DNA from: Lewinellaceae bacterium
GTDB taxonomy: Bacteria > Bacteroidota > Bacteroidia > Chitinophagales > Saprospiraceae
Length of the DNA: 64,000 bases
NCBI GenBank assembly: GCA_020636375.1
Contig: JACJXZ010000014.1
Location: 248,001 to 312,000 of the forward strand
Direction of reading: 5' to 3'
Each line of letters opens with the position of its first letter. Within the stretch, counting starts at the first letter, position 1. The position numbers were made by a program, and so were the translations under genes. Shown in pieces: positions 24,682 through 33,186 of this stretch. Below the pieces are notes generated by a model. That model did no database searches. It saw only the letters and a list, made by a program, of their open reading frames with translations, and was not told the DNA's origin.

Positions 24682-26067
24682 ATGCCAGACGACTCCTTCC
24701 TCGGCCGCCTCAACCGCTGGGCGCGCAAATCCGTCACCCTGAAGCTCTTCGTCATCGGTATCCTCATCCTCCTGCTGCTCATTCCGGTGAGCATGGTCAC
24801 TTCCCTCATCCGGGAGCGGGAGAGCATCCGCGACCAGGCCGTGCAGGAGGTGAGCGCCAAGTGGGGCAGCGGCCAAACCATTGCCGGGCCGGTGATCTCC
24901 GTACCCTACCGCTCCGCCCGCCTCAACGAGGAAGGGAAAACGATCATTACCCGAGGTTACGCCCATTTCCTGCCGGACAGCATCGGGTTCAGCGGGCAGG
25001 TGGATCCCCAGAAGCGCTACCGCGGCATCTACCTGGTGGTGTTGTACAACGCCCAACTGGAAATCAGCGGCCGGTTCGCCGGCCTGAACGCCGAAGCCCT
25101 GAGCGTGCCGGAAGAGGACCTGCAGTGGGAGGACGCCCTCTTCACCGTCGGCATCAGCGACATGAAGGGCATCGAAGAGGCCATCCCGGTGCGCATCAAC
25201 GACACGACCTACCAGTTCGGGCCGGGAACTGTCACCAACGACATCCTGGCCTCCGGCGCCAGCTTTCCCATACGCCTTCCCCGGGGCAGCGCCACGGCCA
25301 TCGATTTCTCCTTCCGGCTCAACCTCAACGGCAGCACCAGCCTCTATTTTACCCCTTTCGGCAAGGCCACGACGGCCAGCATTCGGTCTTCCTGGCCGGA
25401 CCCCAGCTTCGAAGGGGCGTTCCTTCCGGACGAACGGACGGTATCCAGCGACGGCTTCTCCGCCAACTGGAAGGTCCTGCAGCTCAACCGCAACTACGCC
25501 CAGCAGGGCGAAGGGGCCTACATCAGCGCCACCCCCCAGAAGCCCAATAACTTTTACGTCAATGAATACGATCCCTTCCGGGAATCGACCAACGCCTTCG
25601 GCTTCCGCCTGCTGCTGCCCATCGACGAATACCAGAAGACCATGCGGTCGGCCAAATACGCTGCCTTCTTCGTATTGATCACCTTCCTGGCCTTCTTCTT
25701 CATCGAAGTGCTCAACCGCAAGCGCCTGCACCCCATCCAGTACATCCTGGTAGGGGCGGGCATCATCCTTTTCTACATCCTGCTGCTGTCCATCTCCGAG
25801 CACTTCAGTTTCGATACGGCCTACCTGATCGCCTGCGCCATCATCCTGGCCCTCATCACCGGCTATTGCTCCTACATCCTCCGCAACCGGAAGCTGACGG
25901 GGATGATGTTTGGCATCCTGGCGCTGCTGTACGGCTTTTTCTACTCCCTGCTGCAGCTGCAGGACTACGCCCTGCTGCTGGGCAGCCTCGGCCTGTTGCT
26001 GATCCTGGCTACGATCATGTATCTGACGCGGAATATTGACTGGTACGAGCTGGGAAAAGAGGAATAA
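24682..26067 (+). CDS. creD: cell envelope integrity protein CreD
   Basis: 461 residues from the ATG at 24682 (MPDDSFLGRLNRWARKS). One N-terminal transmembrane helix (about 18-40) is followed by the conserved IRERESIRDQAVQEVSAKWGSGQTIAGPVISVPYR, which is the hallmark of CreD. A periplasmic domain of about 260 residues follows, then a cluster of five or six transmembrane helices at the C-terminus (from about residue 325). CreD is an inner-membrane protein tied to envelope stress and beta-lactam or colicin tolerance in enterics; its molecular activity is not settled. The frame is open further upstream but that part is not protein-like. Confidence 0.93.
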   Translation: MPDDSFLGRLNRWARKSVTLKLFVIGILILLLLIPVSMVTSLIRERESIRDQAVQEVSAKWGSGQTIAGPVISVPYRSARLNEEGKTIITRGYAHFLPDSIGFSGQVDPQKRYRGIYLVVLYNAQLEISGRFAGLNAEALSVPEEDLQWEDALFTVGISDMKGIEEAIPVRINDTTYQFGPGTVTNDILASGASFPIRLPRGSATAIDFSFRLNLNGSTSLYFTPFGKATTASIRSSWPDPSFEGAFLPDERTVSSDGFSANWKVLQLNRNYAQQGEGAYISATPQKPNNFYVNEYDPFRESTNAFGFRLLLPIDEYQKTMRSAKYAAFFVLITFLAFFFIEVLNRKRLHPIQYILVGAGIILFYILLLSISEHFSFDTAYLIACAIILALITGYCSYILRNRKLTGMMFGILALLYGFFYSLLQLQDYALLLGSLGLLLILATIMYLTRNIDWYELGKEE

Positions 26068-26354
<287 letters not shown>

Positions 26355-26475
26355 TGTGAGGTGATGAAACAGGCAGCCATGCCCTCTTGTCCCGGGGGTG
26401 GGGGGATCGGGATAAACGCGGCGCGAGAGCGTTGCGGCTAACCGCCCCGTGCAGGTTCGACTCCTGCCCTCACAG
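26355..26475 (+). tRNA. class II tRNA-like structure, copy 1 (anticodon position reads GTC)
   Basis: A cloverleaf can be drawn: acceptor TGTGAGG with CCTCACA (7 bp, extendable by one C-G pair), D-arm ATG/CAT with GG in the loop, anticodon stem CCCTC/GGGGG around the loop TTGTCCC, and a perfect T-arm GCAGG-TTCGACT-CCTGC. The body matches bacterial tRNA-Leu, but the loop would give anticodon GTC with pyrimidines at 37-38. The variable region is about 50 nt, far longer than usual. CCA is not encoded. It may be a real but odd tRNA, a tRNA-derived ncRNA or a pseudogene. Confidence 0.45.
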
Positions 26476-26482
26476 CTATATC

Positions 26483-26550
26483 CAAGTCGGAAGTGGGAAG
26501 TGGGAACGCAGTGTTTCCGCCTTCGCACTTCGCACTTCCGCCTTCGCAAC
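26483..26550. repeat. inverted heptamer repeat between the two tRNA-like structures
   Basis: 7-bp units GTGGGAA, then the complementary-type units CTTCGCA and CTTCCGC, in continuous register. The same family (GTCGGAA, GTGGGAA, GGCGGAA) recurs at 60926-60955. Confidence 0.75.
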
Positions 26551-26552
26551 AC

Positions 26553-26704
26553 TGTGAGGTGATGAAACAGGCAGCCATGCCCTCTTGTCTCGGGGGTGGG
26601 GAGTTCGGGATAAACATAGTGTAATGCCTTCGGGCTAGGGTTGACCACTAAACCTTTGCGCTATTGCCAACCGCCCCGTGCAGGTTCGAATCCTGCTCTC
26701 ACAG
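26553..26704 (+). tRNA. class II tRNA-like structure, copy 2 (anticodon position reads GTC)
   Basis: Same layout as the copy at 26355: acceptor TGTGAGG/TCTCACA, identical D-arm and anticodon stem, loop TTGTCTC, and T-arm GCAGG-TTCGAAT-CCTGC. The flanks of the variable region are shared (GGGATAAAC on the left, AACCGCCCCGT on the right), but the middle is about 30 nt longer and unrelated in sequence. The near identity of the tRNA-like parts next to a replaced middle is unusual. Whether it is transcribed or charged is unknown. Confidence 0.45.
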
Positions 26705-26705
26705 C

Positions 26706-26783
26706 TTTTTAAGGAATGAGGGAATGAATGAGCGAAGGAATGAATGTAGGTTCCGATAATCATTCCTTCATTCCTTCATTCCT
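26706..26783. repeat. GGAATGAA palindrome at the end of the 512-residue gene
   Basis: GGAATGAGGGAATGAATGAG on the left pairs with CATTCCTTCATTCCTTCATTC on the right across a short loop. It ends at the stop codon of the minus-strand gene, and the gene's last codons (Gly-Asn-Glu) overlap its edge. It may serve as a terminator hairpin. Confidence 0.65.
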
Positions 26784-28322
26784 TCATTCATTTCCCTCCA
26801 GAGATTCCAGCACGAAGCGCCACAGCTTTTCGTAAGGCATTACCTCCAGGTCGGCGCTTTGGTTATTGATGATGCCTACCGAGTTCAGTTTTTCCCAGTA
26901 TTTTCTGCTTTTCCGGATGACTGCCGCTTTGTGGAAATTGGCGGCGGGCAGCTGCATCAACATTTTAATGAAGCAGTTGCTTCGGAACGTTTCATCCCGG
27001 CGAAGGTACCGGTGGGTGTAGGTGCGCAGGGATTCCACCCGGTCGATGATCCGCCCGTATTGTTGCTGGAGGAGTAAAAAGAGAACCTGGAGGATGAGAA
27101 TGGAGATGTTGTTGCCTCTTTTGTCCTTTGCGTAGGTGGGCACCTCATTCAGGAACCGGGCCACCCGGAAATCCGTAATGGCGTCGTCCCGTCCGGCTTC
27201 AATGATGCCAATGGATATGAAGTAGAAGATATAGGCTTCATTGATGTACCATACCTCCTGTATGCCCGAGTATTGCTGGGAGAACTGTTCCTGGTTGACC
27301 ACTGTTTTGTAAATGCCATAGGCTTTCTGGTACTCTTCGGAGTGAAGGTGGAGGATAAAGAGGTATTCCATGGCTTTAAACCAGTTGAACAGCCCTTTGT
27401 CGACCCATTGCAGGCAGCGCAAGGCTTCTCTTTTCCCTTCTTCGAGTCGGCGCAGGAGGATAAAGCTGGAGAGCATGCGGTAGGAAAAATTGAAGAGCGC
27501 CTGCCTTGAAGCCAGGTGGTTGTTGTTCTCGAAATAAGCCACCGCCCGCCGGCAGGCGGCGATGGTGTTCTCATGGTCATTGGCGATCTCATGCCGCAGG
27601 GCAATGACCGAAAAAGCGTACAGGCTCAGGCGGTAGGAGTGATACTCCAGCAGTGTTTGCTCCATGTCGTGGGCATAGCGTTCGGCCAGTTCGCTGAACT
27701 CTGCCTTGGCGGCGCCGGAGACCGTGAAATGCAGGGCAAGGGTGGTAAAATATTCTTCAGCTTTCAATTCTGCGAGGTACACCCTGGAAAAGTGTTCCAC
27801 CTGGCTGTTGTAGAAGAGGAACTTATCGCTGTCGCCCAGGATGGTGCCGTAATGAAAGCGGAGGTCTTTGGACAGGGTCAGCAGGATATCCGTAAACTCG
27901 AACAGCTCGGCTTTTTTCATAGTGTCCTCTGCCAGGCGTATGGCGACGTGCCGCGCGCCCCGGGCCAGCAAAATTTTTACGGCGGCCGCATTTTTGTAAC
28001 ATTGGTAGTAAGCGGAGGCCACCTCGGAATACTTGGAGTCGTTGGCGTCGATCAGGAACAGCGTATTGATCAGGCGTTCTTTCAACTCCCGTTTCAGGCG
28101 GTTGAAATACTTTTTTTTGTTCCGGCCTTCGTAGAACATGGATATTATTTCCTCTTCGGAAGCCGCCCCGTTTTCTGCTATAGCCCGGTATAATTTCTGC
28201 AGGTTGTTGCTTTCCTCACCATCGGTATGGACCAGTTCGATCTGTTTGATCTTGTTCGGTGAAATTATTTCTACCAACTGAATGAGCTCTTTCATGCTTT
28301 TGGGTTTCAATTCAGGGGGCAT
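26784..28322 (-). CDS. hypothetical helical-repeat protein
   Basis: 512 residues from the ATG at 28322 (MPPELKPKSMKELIQLVEI); an open frame continues 17 codons upstream to a TTG. The sequence is all helical, with TPR-like spacing of aromatic and small residues (AYYQCYKNAAAVKILLARGARHVAIRLAEDTMKKAE; AYIFYFISIGIIEAGRDDA). No catalytic or signal sequence is seen. Its general form (about 500 residues, helical pairs, cytoplasmic) resembles the protein encoded at 48685-50076; both belong to a type common in Saprospiraceae whose job is unknown. An AGAGG sequence lies just before the chosen ATG. Confidence 0.8.
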   Translation of the reverse strand: MPPELKPKSMKELIQLVEIISPNKIKQIELVHTDGEESNNLQKLYRAIAENGAASEEEIISMFYEGRNKKKYFNRLKRELKERLINTLFLIDANDSKYSEVASAYYQCYKNAAAVKILLARGARHVAIRLAEDTMKKAELFEFTDILLTLSKDLRFHYGTILGDSDKFLFYNSQVEHFSRVYLAELKAEEYFTTLALHFTVSGAAKAEFSELAERYAHDMEQTLLEYHSYRLSLYAFSVIALRHEIANDHENTIAACRRAVAYFENNNHLASRQALFNFSYRMLSSFILLRRLEEGKREALRCLQWVDKGLFNWFKAMEYLFILHLHSEEYQKAYGIYKTVVNQEQFSQQYSGIQEVWYINEAYIFYFISIGIIEAGRDDAITDFRVARFLNEVPTYAKDKRGNNISILILQVLFLLLQQQYGRIIDRVESLRTYTHRYLRRDETFRSNCFIKMLMQLPAANFHKAAVIRKSRKYWEKLNSVGIINNQSADLEVMPYEKLWRFVLESLEGNE

Positions 28323-28426
28323 TAACCTCTGAATATCAAAAAGTTCTATGTTTGAAGAGCCCAAAAATAACAAAAACTGGCCTGTTTTTTTCGTGAAAAA
28401 AAGTTATACGGATGTAAGCGGAGAGT

Positions 28427-28466
28427 CCATAGTTTTAAACAAAATTAAAATTGTTTAAAACTATGG
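28427..28466. promoter_or_regulatory. perfect 16-bp inverted repeat overlapping a start codon
   Basis: CCATAGTTTTAAACAA (28427-28442) and its exact complement (28451-28466) are separated by 8 bp. The right arm contains the ATG of the 45-codon frame, so the hairpin would hide that start codon in RNA, or the DNA could be a dimer-binding operator. No run of T follows, so it is not a terminator. Confidence 0.7.
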
Positions 28467-28600
28467 CTGCAATTATTGCTTTTATGATCACTCTGGGGGT
28501 AATCACTTCCTCCAGCGAGGCAACTCCCGAGCTTATCCAACAATATGAAGATCAGTACAAGACCGAAATGATCGGCAGCTCGGATTTGGAAATAATGTAA
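28463..28600 (+). CDS. small secreted or membrane peptide (45 residues)
   Basis: ATG at 28463, stop at 28600. The sequence begins MAAIIAFMITLGVITSSSEA, a short hydrophobic stretch ending in an SEA cleavage-like site, then a polar tail TPELIQQYEDQYKTEMIG. It could be an exported peptide or a signal/toxin-like peptide. Support comes from the clean frame and the palindrome that embraces its start; there is no family match. Confidence 0.4.
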   Translation: MAAIIAFMITLGVITSSSEATPELIQQYEDQYKTEMIGSSDLEIM

Positions 28601-28725
28601 CTCACATTTGTGCACAATAAAACTTTGACAAACAGCTTTTTATCTAAAAACCGGGCTTTTTTTTGCTTAAAACTGCCCTGTTCAATTTTGGTTCTTCTGT
28701 AATTTTTTTACCGGAGGATACGGCG

Positions 28726-28733
28726 TATATTTG
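28726..28733 (+). promoter_or_regulatory. Bacteroidota -7 element TATATTTG for the ncRNA candidate
   Basis: TATATTTG fits the TAnnTTTG consensus of the main Bacteroidota sigma factor. A T-rich block lies at the -33 distance (28703-28709) but lacks the usual TTTG. The predicted transcript start is about 5-8 bases downstream. Confidence 0.5.
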
Positions 28734-28739
28734 TACTGC

Positions 28740-28899
28740 CACGTTTATGGTTAGAACGCTGTAGAACTTTTGAAGCGCTCCAAAGATATCAGGCGGGCTG
28801 TTTGCGCAGCCCAGCCTGGTTATTTGGTGTTTGTTCCTTTTGCCTTTATTATGCTTTTCAACAAAGCTTATTCCCCCCAATCTTGGAGCGCTTTTTTTT
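28740..28899 (+). ncRNA. candidate structured small RNA with three-way junction
   Basis: A closing helix pairs AGCGCTCCAAAGAT (28774-28787) with ATCTTGGAGCGCT (28880-28892), one bulged A, and is followed at once by eight T, so it doubles as the terminator. Inside are a 10-bp hairpin AGGC-GGGCTG/CAGCCC-A-GCCT (28791-28817) and a small hairpin GCTTT/AAAGC (28853-28867). A TAnnTTTG promoter element lies just upstream. No protein frame is credible on either strand. The length and closed-stem form recall 6S RNA, but I cannot verify its conserved central bubble. No family is assigned. Confidence 0.5.
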
Positions 28900-29323
28900 A
28901 TTTCCAACGAAACCGCCAGCCCGCTCGTCCGTTGCCCACGGAGGCGTTCTTCCTTTGGCCTTTTCTTTTTGAAAAGGAGCGGCAGACGGAACCTCTTCAC
29001 TCCTGATATCCGGGCCGGCTTCCTGGCGCAAGGCGGGACGAAGGCCGCTTCCAAAAACATCACTTAAAGAGATACCCTTACTTTGGAGCTGAATTGCCAA
29101 AGCTGTCCTTTCCTGCCCGTTATTGGGGCCGAAGGTTTCCGTCCGGGTTATAAAGATAGGTTTTTTTTGAGAGGGGAGAGCGGAAAAAAGTAAGCAGCCC
29201 CTCCTTGTTTTATGAAAAAAATGAACTAGTGAGCGTAAAGTAGAGGCTGCTTACAAAATATTACGCCTATATCATCAAACTGAGAGGATAACGCACAGCT
29301 CTCTTTTACCGCTGCTTTACCAT
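28900..29323. other. spacer with one stem-loop, no gene
   Basis: No supportable coding frame. A 10-bp inverted repeat GTAAGCAGCC (29190-29199) / GGCTGCTTAC (29245-29254) lies in the promoter-side half and could be a leader or terminator structure. Confidence 0.4.
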
Positions 29324-29917
29324 TCAACTTTTTTCATAACCGGAAACGATTTCTTTCAATTCCTGAAGATATTGCTGCTTTCTGGGTGCCCGGCGCTTCT
29401 TGTTGGTGCGGGTAAAAAAAGTATGTTTTTCCAGGAAGTTCACCTGAAGGCGGTTCCAGGCTTCTTCCGATTTCAGGATTTCGTAGGCCTTCAGTTCTTT
29501 GAACAGGGTGGAGCCGATATCATAAAAATCTTCGCGCCCCAGGTAGTCCAGGTCGGCGTCGCAGATGATCTCTTCCAGGTAGTTTTTCGGCGCCTGCGGG
29601 ATTCTCGTGGCCATGATCATGCCGCAAATCCGTTCGATCTCGGCCGGAGTGTAGCCATAGGCGGGAAGATGGCGGCGGGCGATCTGGCAGCTCAGCTTTT
29701 CGTGTTCCTGGTTGTTGATGGTAAAACCGGAATCGTGAAAAAGCGCCGCTGTCTTCAGCAACAATTCCTCATAGGGGGAGACCTTTTCCAGGTAGCACAA
29801 TTCCTCGATGGTGTATAGTACATCCAGCGTATGGTGAATGCCGTGGTAAGCGAGCTTGTCGGAAAGCTCGCGCTCCAGTTTGTCCAGTACAAAAGCTTTG
29901 GCTGCGTGAAAGTTCAT
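29324..29917 (-). CDS. HD-domain phosphohydrolase
   Basis: 197 residues. Metal-binding HD motifs are visible as HGIHHTLDVL near residue 25 and LFHDSGF near residue 60, with later conserved acidic residues (ICDADLDYLGRED). This is the HD/PDEase fold that hydrolyses phosphomonoesters, phosphodiesters or cyclic nucleotides. In Bacteroidota the same type often appears as a stand-alone protein or next to nucleotide cyclases; no cyclase is nearby here. The substrate cannot be named. Single gene. Confidence 0.9.
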   Translation of the reverse strand: MNFHAAKAFVLDKLERELSDKLAYHGIHHTLDVLYTIEELCYLEKVSPYEELLLKTAALFHDSGFTINNQEHEKLSCQIARRHLPAYGYTPAEIERICGMIMATRIPQAPKNYLEEIICDADLDYLGREDFYDIGSTLFKELKAYEILKSEEAWNRLQVNFLEKHTFFTRTNKKRRAPRKQQYLQELKEIVSGYEKS

Positions 29918-30100
29918 TCTGCTGTTTTTTTTGCATTCCCGGGAGCAAAGGGCCCGGGGGTGAGAGGGCAGCCCGGAAGGCTTATGAGGCTGATGCTCTT
30001 CGGCACATGCTCTTGCTAGCCGCCTGTTTTAACGTGGCTATAAATCGCTTTCGTATTTATTACGTTGATTTTTTGAAATTGTTGACAGCCAGGCGTAAAT

Positions 30101-30136
30101 GCAGGCGGAAAAACTAAAATATGCTTTTCCGCCTGC
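30101..30136 (-). terminator. terminator hairpin after the DUF4920 gene
   Basis: GCAGGCGGAAAA (30101-30112) pairs with TTTTCCGCCTGC (30125-30136), a perfect 12-bp stem, 10 bp after the stop of the minus-strand gene. The T-rich strand lies within the stem. Confidence 0.6.
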
Positions 30137-30145
30137 CCGTTGATC

Positions 30146-30664
30146 CTACTCTTCCGGCAAAAATACGCCGGAGGCGAGGAATTTCAGCTCGTCCTTCGGC
30201 TCCGTAATGGCTTCGATTTCCTCCCGGGTTTTGCCTGCATCCTCTGCATAATGACGCAATTCTTCCACAGGAGTCACTTCCCGGAAAGCCCATCCTTCCA
30301 TGACCACCTTGCGGCCGGCAATATCCTTGGGCACGAAAAAGCCGTAGTCTTTGAACCGCACCATTACCGGCTCTTCGCCGTTTTCTTCGGAACTGACCAC
30401 CATCCAGCAGCCTTTGACCTGGCATACCTCCCGGACCGTGCCTTCGACAATGAGTTCCATCGAATCCCGGCCTTCCATTTTCTTCGCCATCTCACCTGCG
30501 CTGATGCCCCCGTCGGGGCTGAAAGCCGCTCCAAAGGACTGGCCTTTTGCTGCCGCCGGCGGAGCGGCATTCCCGGCTTCCGCTTTGCCGCCTTGCCGGG
30601 CGGTACTGTTGCAGGCTGCCAGTAAAGCGGCCGCAAACAAAACAAACAACGTTCTTCTTAACAT
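30146..30664 (-). CDS. DUF4920-domain lipoprotein
   Basis: 172 residues. A lipoprotein signal (MLRRTLFVLFAAALLAAC, Cys at 18) is followed by a flexible Ala/Gly-rich linker. The DUF4920 domain lies at about 65-170 and carries the recognisable core VEGTVREVCQVKGCWMVVSS with two cysteines, then MVRFKDYGFFVPKDIAGRKVVMEGWA. The domain has an OB-like beta barrel and is found in the periplasm or on the outer membrane of Bacteroidota. The two cysteines might bind metal; the function is not known. A -7 element is visible upstream. Confidence 0.92.
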   Translation of the reverse strand: MLRRTLFVLFAAALLAACNSTARQGGKAEAGNAAPPAAAKGQSFGAAFSPDGGISAGEMAKKMEGRDSMELIVEGTVREVCQVKGCWMVVSSEENGEEPVMVRFKDYGFFVPKDIAGRKVVMEGWAFREVTPVEELRHYAEDAGKTREEIEAITEPKDELKFLASGVFLPEE

Positions 30665-30709
30665 TTTGATACAATTTTCTTACGGAATATCCGCGTTTAT
30701 TATTTTCAG

Positions 30710-30717
30710 CAAAAATA
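30710..30717 (-). promoter_or_regulatory. -7 promoter element (TATTTTTG) of the DUF4920 gene
   Basis: On the minus strand the sequence reads TATTTTTG, a match to TAnnTTTG, about 45 bases before the ATG. The -33 TTTG is not clear. Confidence 0.5.
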
Positions 30718-30940
30718 AGACAAAAGCAGCTAAAAACCAGGAGGTCTGCCCGCCGCGTATTTATCGGGCAACACAATAGTTCTAAATTTTTCTTAAAGCA
30801 AGAACCCGAAGCAATAACAGGCCCCGAAAAAGGCTTAATATAAAACATGCTTCAACCGACAAAAACCACGCCTATCGGCCGTAAACTGTACCCACCATAT
30901 ACATCGACCATCACTTTGAACGACTTAAAACGACATTACC

Positions 30941-32581
30941 ATGAGAGGGGCATTGATTTTACTGGCCTTCCTGAGCCTTTGCGCCGGCGCCAACGCACAG
31001 ATCGAGTGTACACAAGGAGATTGCATCAATGGAGCGGGGGTTTGCATCTTCCCCAGCGGCGCCCGTTATGATGGGCAATTCCGCGACGGAAAGCCTCACG
31101 GCAAAGGCATCCTCTATTTTTCCAACGGGGATGAGTATAACGGCGACTGGAAGAAGGGCTATCGCGAGGGCATCGGCATCATGGCCTTCCACAACCAGGA
31201 TAAATATACCGGCGATTTCGAGGGCAACCTGTTTAACGGCCGGGGCATCATGGCCTATGCCAACGGCAACCGCTACGAGGGCCAATGGGAGGCCGGCCAC
31301 CAGCACGGCTATGGCGTCTTCTCTTTCGCCAACGGCGACCGCTACGAAGGGGCTTTCAAAATGGGCCAATGCCACGGGAAAGGCACCATGTTCTATTCCG
31401 ACGGCTCCCGGTACGAAGGCCAGTGGGCCAACAACAAAAGGCATGGCAGCGGAGTGATGTCCTTTGACGATGGGGAAGTGATCGCAGGAGAGTGGCAGGG
31501 CGGGCAGTACCTGACGGACTGGAGCAAGTACGCCTTCGCCGGCGATACAGCCAGCCTCCGCAACTGCAACCTGGTTTTTTGCGGGGACGGCCCCGGCAAA
31601 TACGCCTACAGCGACGGTTCCCTCTACGTCGGCGAATTTTTTAACGGCATGCCCCAGGGCAACGGGACGGTCTACTACGCCAGCGGAAACCGCTACGAAG
31701 GGGGCTGGAAGCAGCATACCCCGCATGGCAGGGGGGTAATGTATTACGCCAACGGCCGCGTAGTTGGCGCTATCTGGGACTTTGGCAAGCCGCTGAAGAA
31801 ACTCTACGTGCAGGGAGAGGCGGAAGGCGACGCTCCTGTCCCCGTCGACCGCGACGAGCAGGTCAAAATATGGGCCGTCGTCGTCGGGGCCGCTACCTAT
31901 TCGCACATGCCTCCCCTCCGGTATACGGACGACGACGCCTACCAGGTCTATGCCTTCCTCAAAAGCCCCGAGGGCGGCGCCCTGCCCGACCGGCAGCTCC
32001 GGCTCCTGATCGATGAAGAGGCCACCCGGAAGAACATCCTCAACGCCATGCGCACCACCTTCCTGCGCGCCGACGAGAACGACGTGATCCTCTTCTATTT
32101 TTCCGGCCACGGCCTGCAGGGCTCCTTCCTGCCCGTCGATTTCGACGGCTACAATAACCAGCTGAAACACGAAGAGATCAAAAGCCTCCTCCTGGAGAGC
32201 AAGGCCAAACACAAACTGGTGCTGGCCGACGCCTGCCACTCCGGCAGCCTGCTCTCTACCAAAACGCCCTTACAGGTGGCCCTGAAGCAGTACTACCAGG
32301 CCTTTGAGGACTCCTTCGGCGGCATGGCCCTGCTGATGAGCTCCAAAGGGGAGGAATATTCGCTGGAGGACGGCGGCCTGCGCTCCGGCATCTTCAGCCA
32401 TTTCCTGGTCAGAGGCCTCAAGGGTGAGGCCAACCAGGACGGCAACGCCATCATCACCGTCAAAGAACTGTTTGACTACGTCCACCAGAACGTGCGCCTC
32501 TACACCGGCAACATCCAGACTCCGACCCTGACCGGGGATTTCGACCGGAGGATGCCGGTGGCGTTTGTGAGGGGGGAGTAG
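30941..32581 (+). CDS. secreted MORN-repeat protein with C-terminal caspase-like domain
   Basis: 546 residues. A signal peptide (MRGALILLAFLSLCAGANAQ) leads into eight to nine MORN repeats (residues about 40-280; pattern YEGQWEAGHQHGYGVFSFANGDR). From about 305 there is a C14-type caspase-like domain with the core WAVVVGAATY, the catalytic His in YFSGHGLQGSF (His390) and Cys in LADACHSGS (Cys432). MORN repeats bind lipids or proteins, so the peptidase is probably held at a surface in the periplasm or outside. Being secreted, it is unlike the cytoplasmic immune caspases. A decayed paralogue lies 3 kb downstream. Its target is unknown. Confidence 0.93.
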   Translation: MRGALILLAFLSLCAGANAQIECTQGDCINGAGVCIFPSGARYDGQFRDGKPHGKGILYFSNGDEYNGDWKKGYREGIGIMAFHNQDKYTGDFEGNLFNGRGIMAYANGNRYEGQWEAGHQHGYGVFSFANGDRYEGAFKMGQCHGKGTMFYSDGSRYEGQWANNKRHGSGVMSFDDGEVIAGEWQGGQYLTDWSKYAFAGDTASLRNCNLVFCGDGPGKYAYSDGSLYVGEFFNGMPQGNGTVYYASGNRYEGGWKQHTPHGRGVMYYANGRVVGAIWDFGKPLKKLYVQGEAEGDAPVPVDRDEQVKIWAVVVGAATYSHMPPLRYTDDDAYQVYAFLKSPEGGALPDRQLRLLIDEEATRKNILNAMRTTFLRADENDVILFYFSGHGLQGSFLPVDFDGYNNQLKHEEIKSLLLESKAKHKLVLADACHSGSLLSTKTPLQVALKQYYQAFEDSFGGMALLMSSKGEEYSLEDGGLRSGIFSHFLVRGLKGEANQDGNAIITVKELFDYVHQNVRLYTGNIQTPTLTGDFDRRMPVAFVRGE

Positions 32582-32748
32582 GGGAGGAGGATACCCAGAA
32601 TGGACTGGTGTTGTGTACGATGTACGGGTCGGAAAGGGCATAGTGTTGGTATGACTTTCCTGATCCTCGAATACGGATCGCCTTCTTTGATGTATTCTGT
32701 TACGGCCTTCGATATCCCGAATAATATTATTTGTGCATATTTGCAACA

Positions 32749-33186
32749 TGAGAATAAACCTTGCCCCTTATCAGGAATACCTCTGAGATGCCGTTAAACA
32801 TTTCTGGGATACCAGAAACCGGCAGATCAACCGGCAGAAAGAGGAGAAACGGACCGGCCAGGGGAATCGTGGAGCAGTGGCTGGAGGTAAACAATTGGAC
32901 GGCTTTATCAATCTTTTAGCCAGGGCAGCTGTAGACATGGGCATTCCAAAAGAATATATTTTTCTGAAGGGCGCTCACTTGCCCGGCTATTTCCGCCCCA
33001 CTACCGCTACCAGATACTTTGCCGGAAAATGATGCTGGAAAGGCACTATACTGCCACTGCCTTGCTTTGGACTTCCCTGGATAGTTCGTATGGAAATGTC
33101 TCTGAAGACATCTCGTTTGAGAATTTTCTCTTATCTTTCATGGGTTATCTACACGGAAAGTTGAATGAGTTTGAAACAAAAAAATA
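32749..33186 (+). pseudogene. remnant of a PaeR7I/XhoI-type restriction endonuclease
   Basis: The frame from ATG 32749 reads MRINLAPYQEYL, a TGA, then in the same frame DAVKHFWDTRNRQ ... GNRGAVAGGKQLDGF ... HLPGYFRPT. This is the N-terminal half of the PaeR7I family, including the GG-K-DGF and LPGYFRPT core. It then jumps, after an internal deletion and frame change near 32998, to YRYQILCRKMMLERHYTATALLW ... SFENFLLSFM, which matches the C-terminal end of the family. About half the protein is gone, so it is inactive. The call rests on remembered family motifs and is inference. Confidence 0.7.

Noticed and set aside
24483..25550. 355-residue frame overlapping CreD
   Set aside because: After the first about 50 residues it is the +1 shadow of CreD with Arg/Pro/His-rich composition; only its first part could belong to a remnant.
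26355..26704. Selenocysteine tRNA
   Set aside because: The acceptor can be extended to 8 bp and the variable arm is long, but the D-stem is too short and the loop does not contain TCA.
28644..29063. 139-residue frame across the ncRNA candidate
   Set aside because: It runs through the hairpins and the terminator, has no domain-like pattern and changes character within the structured part.
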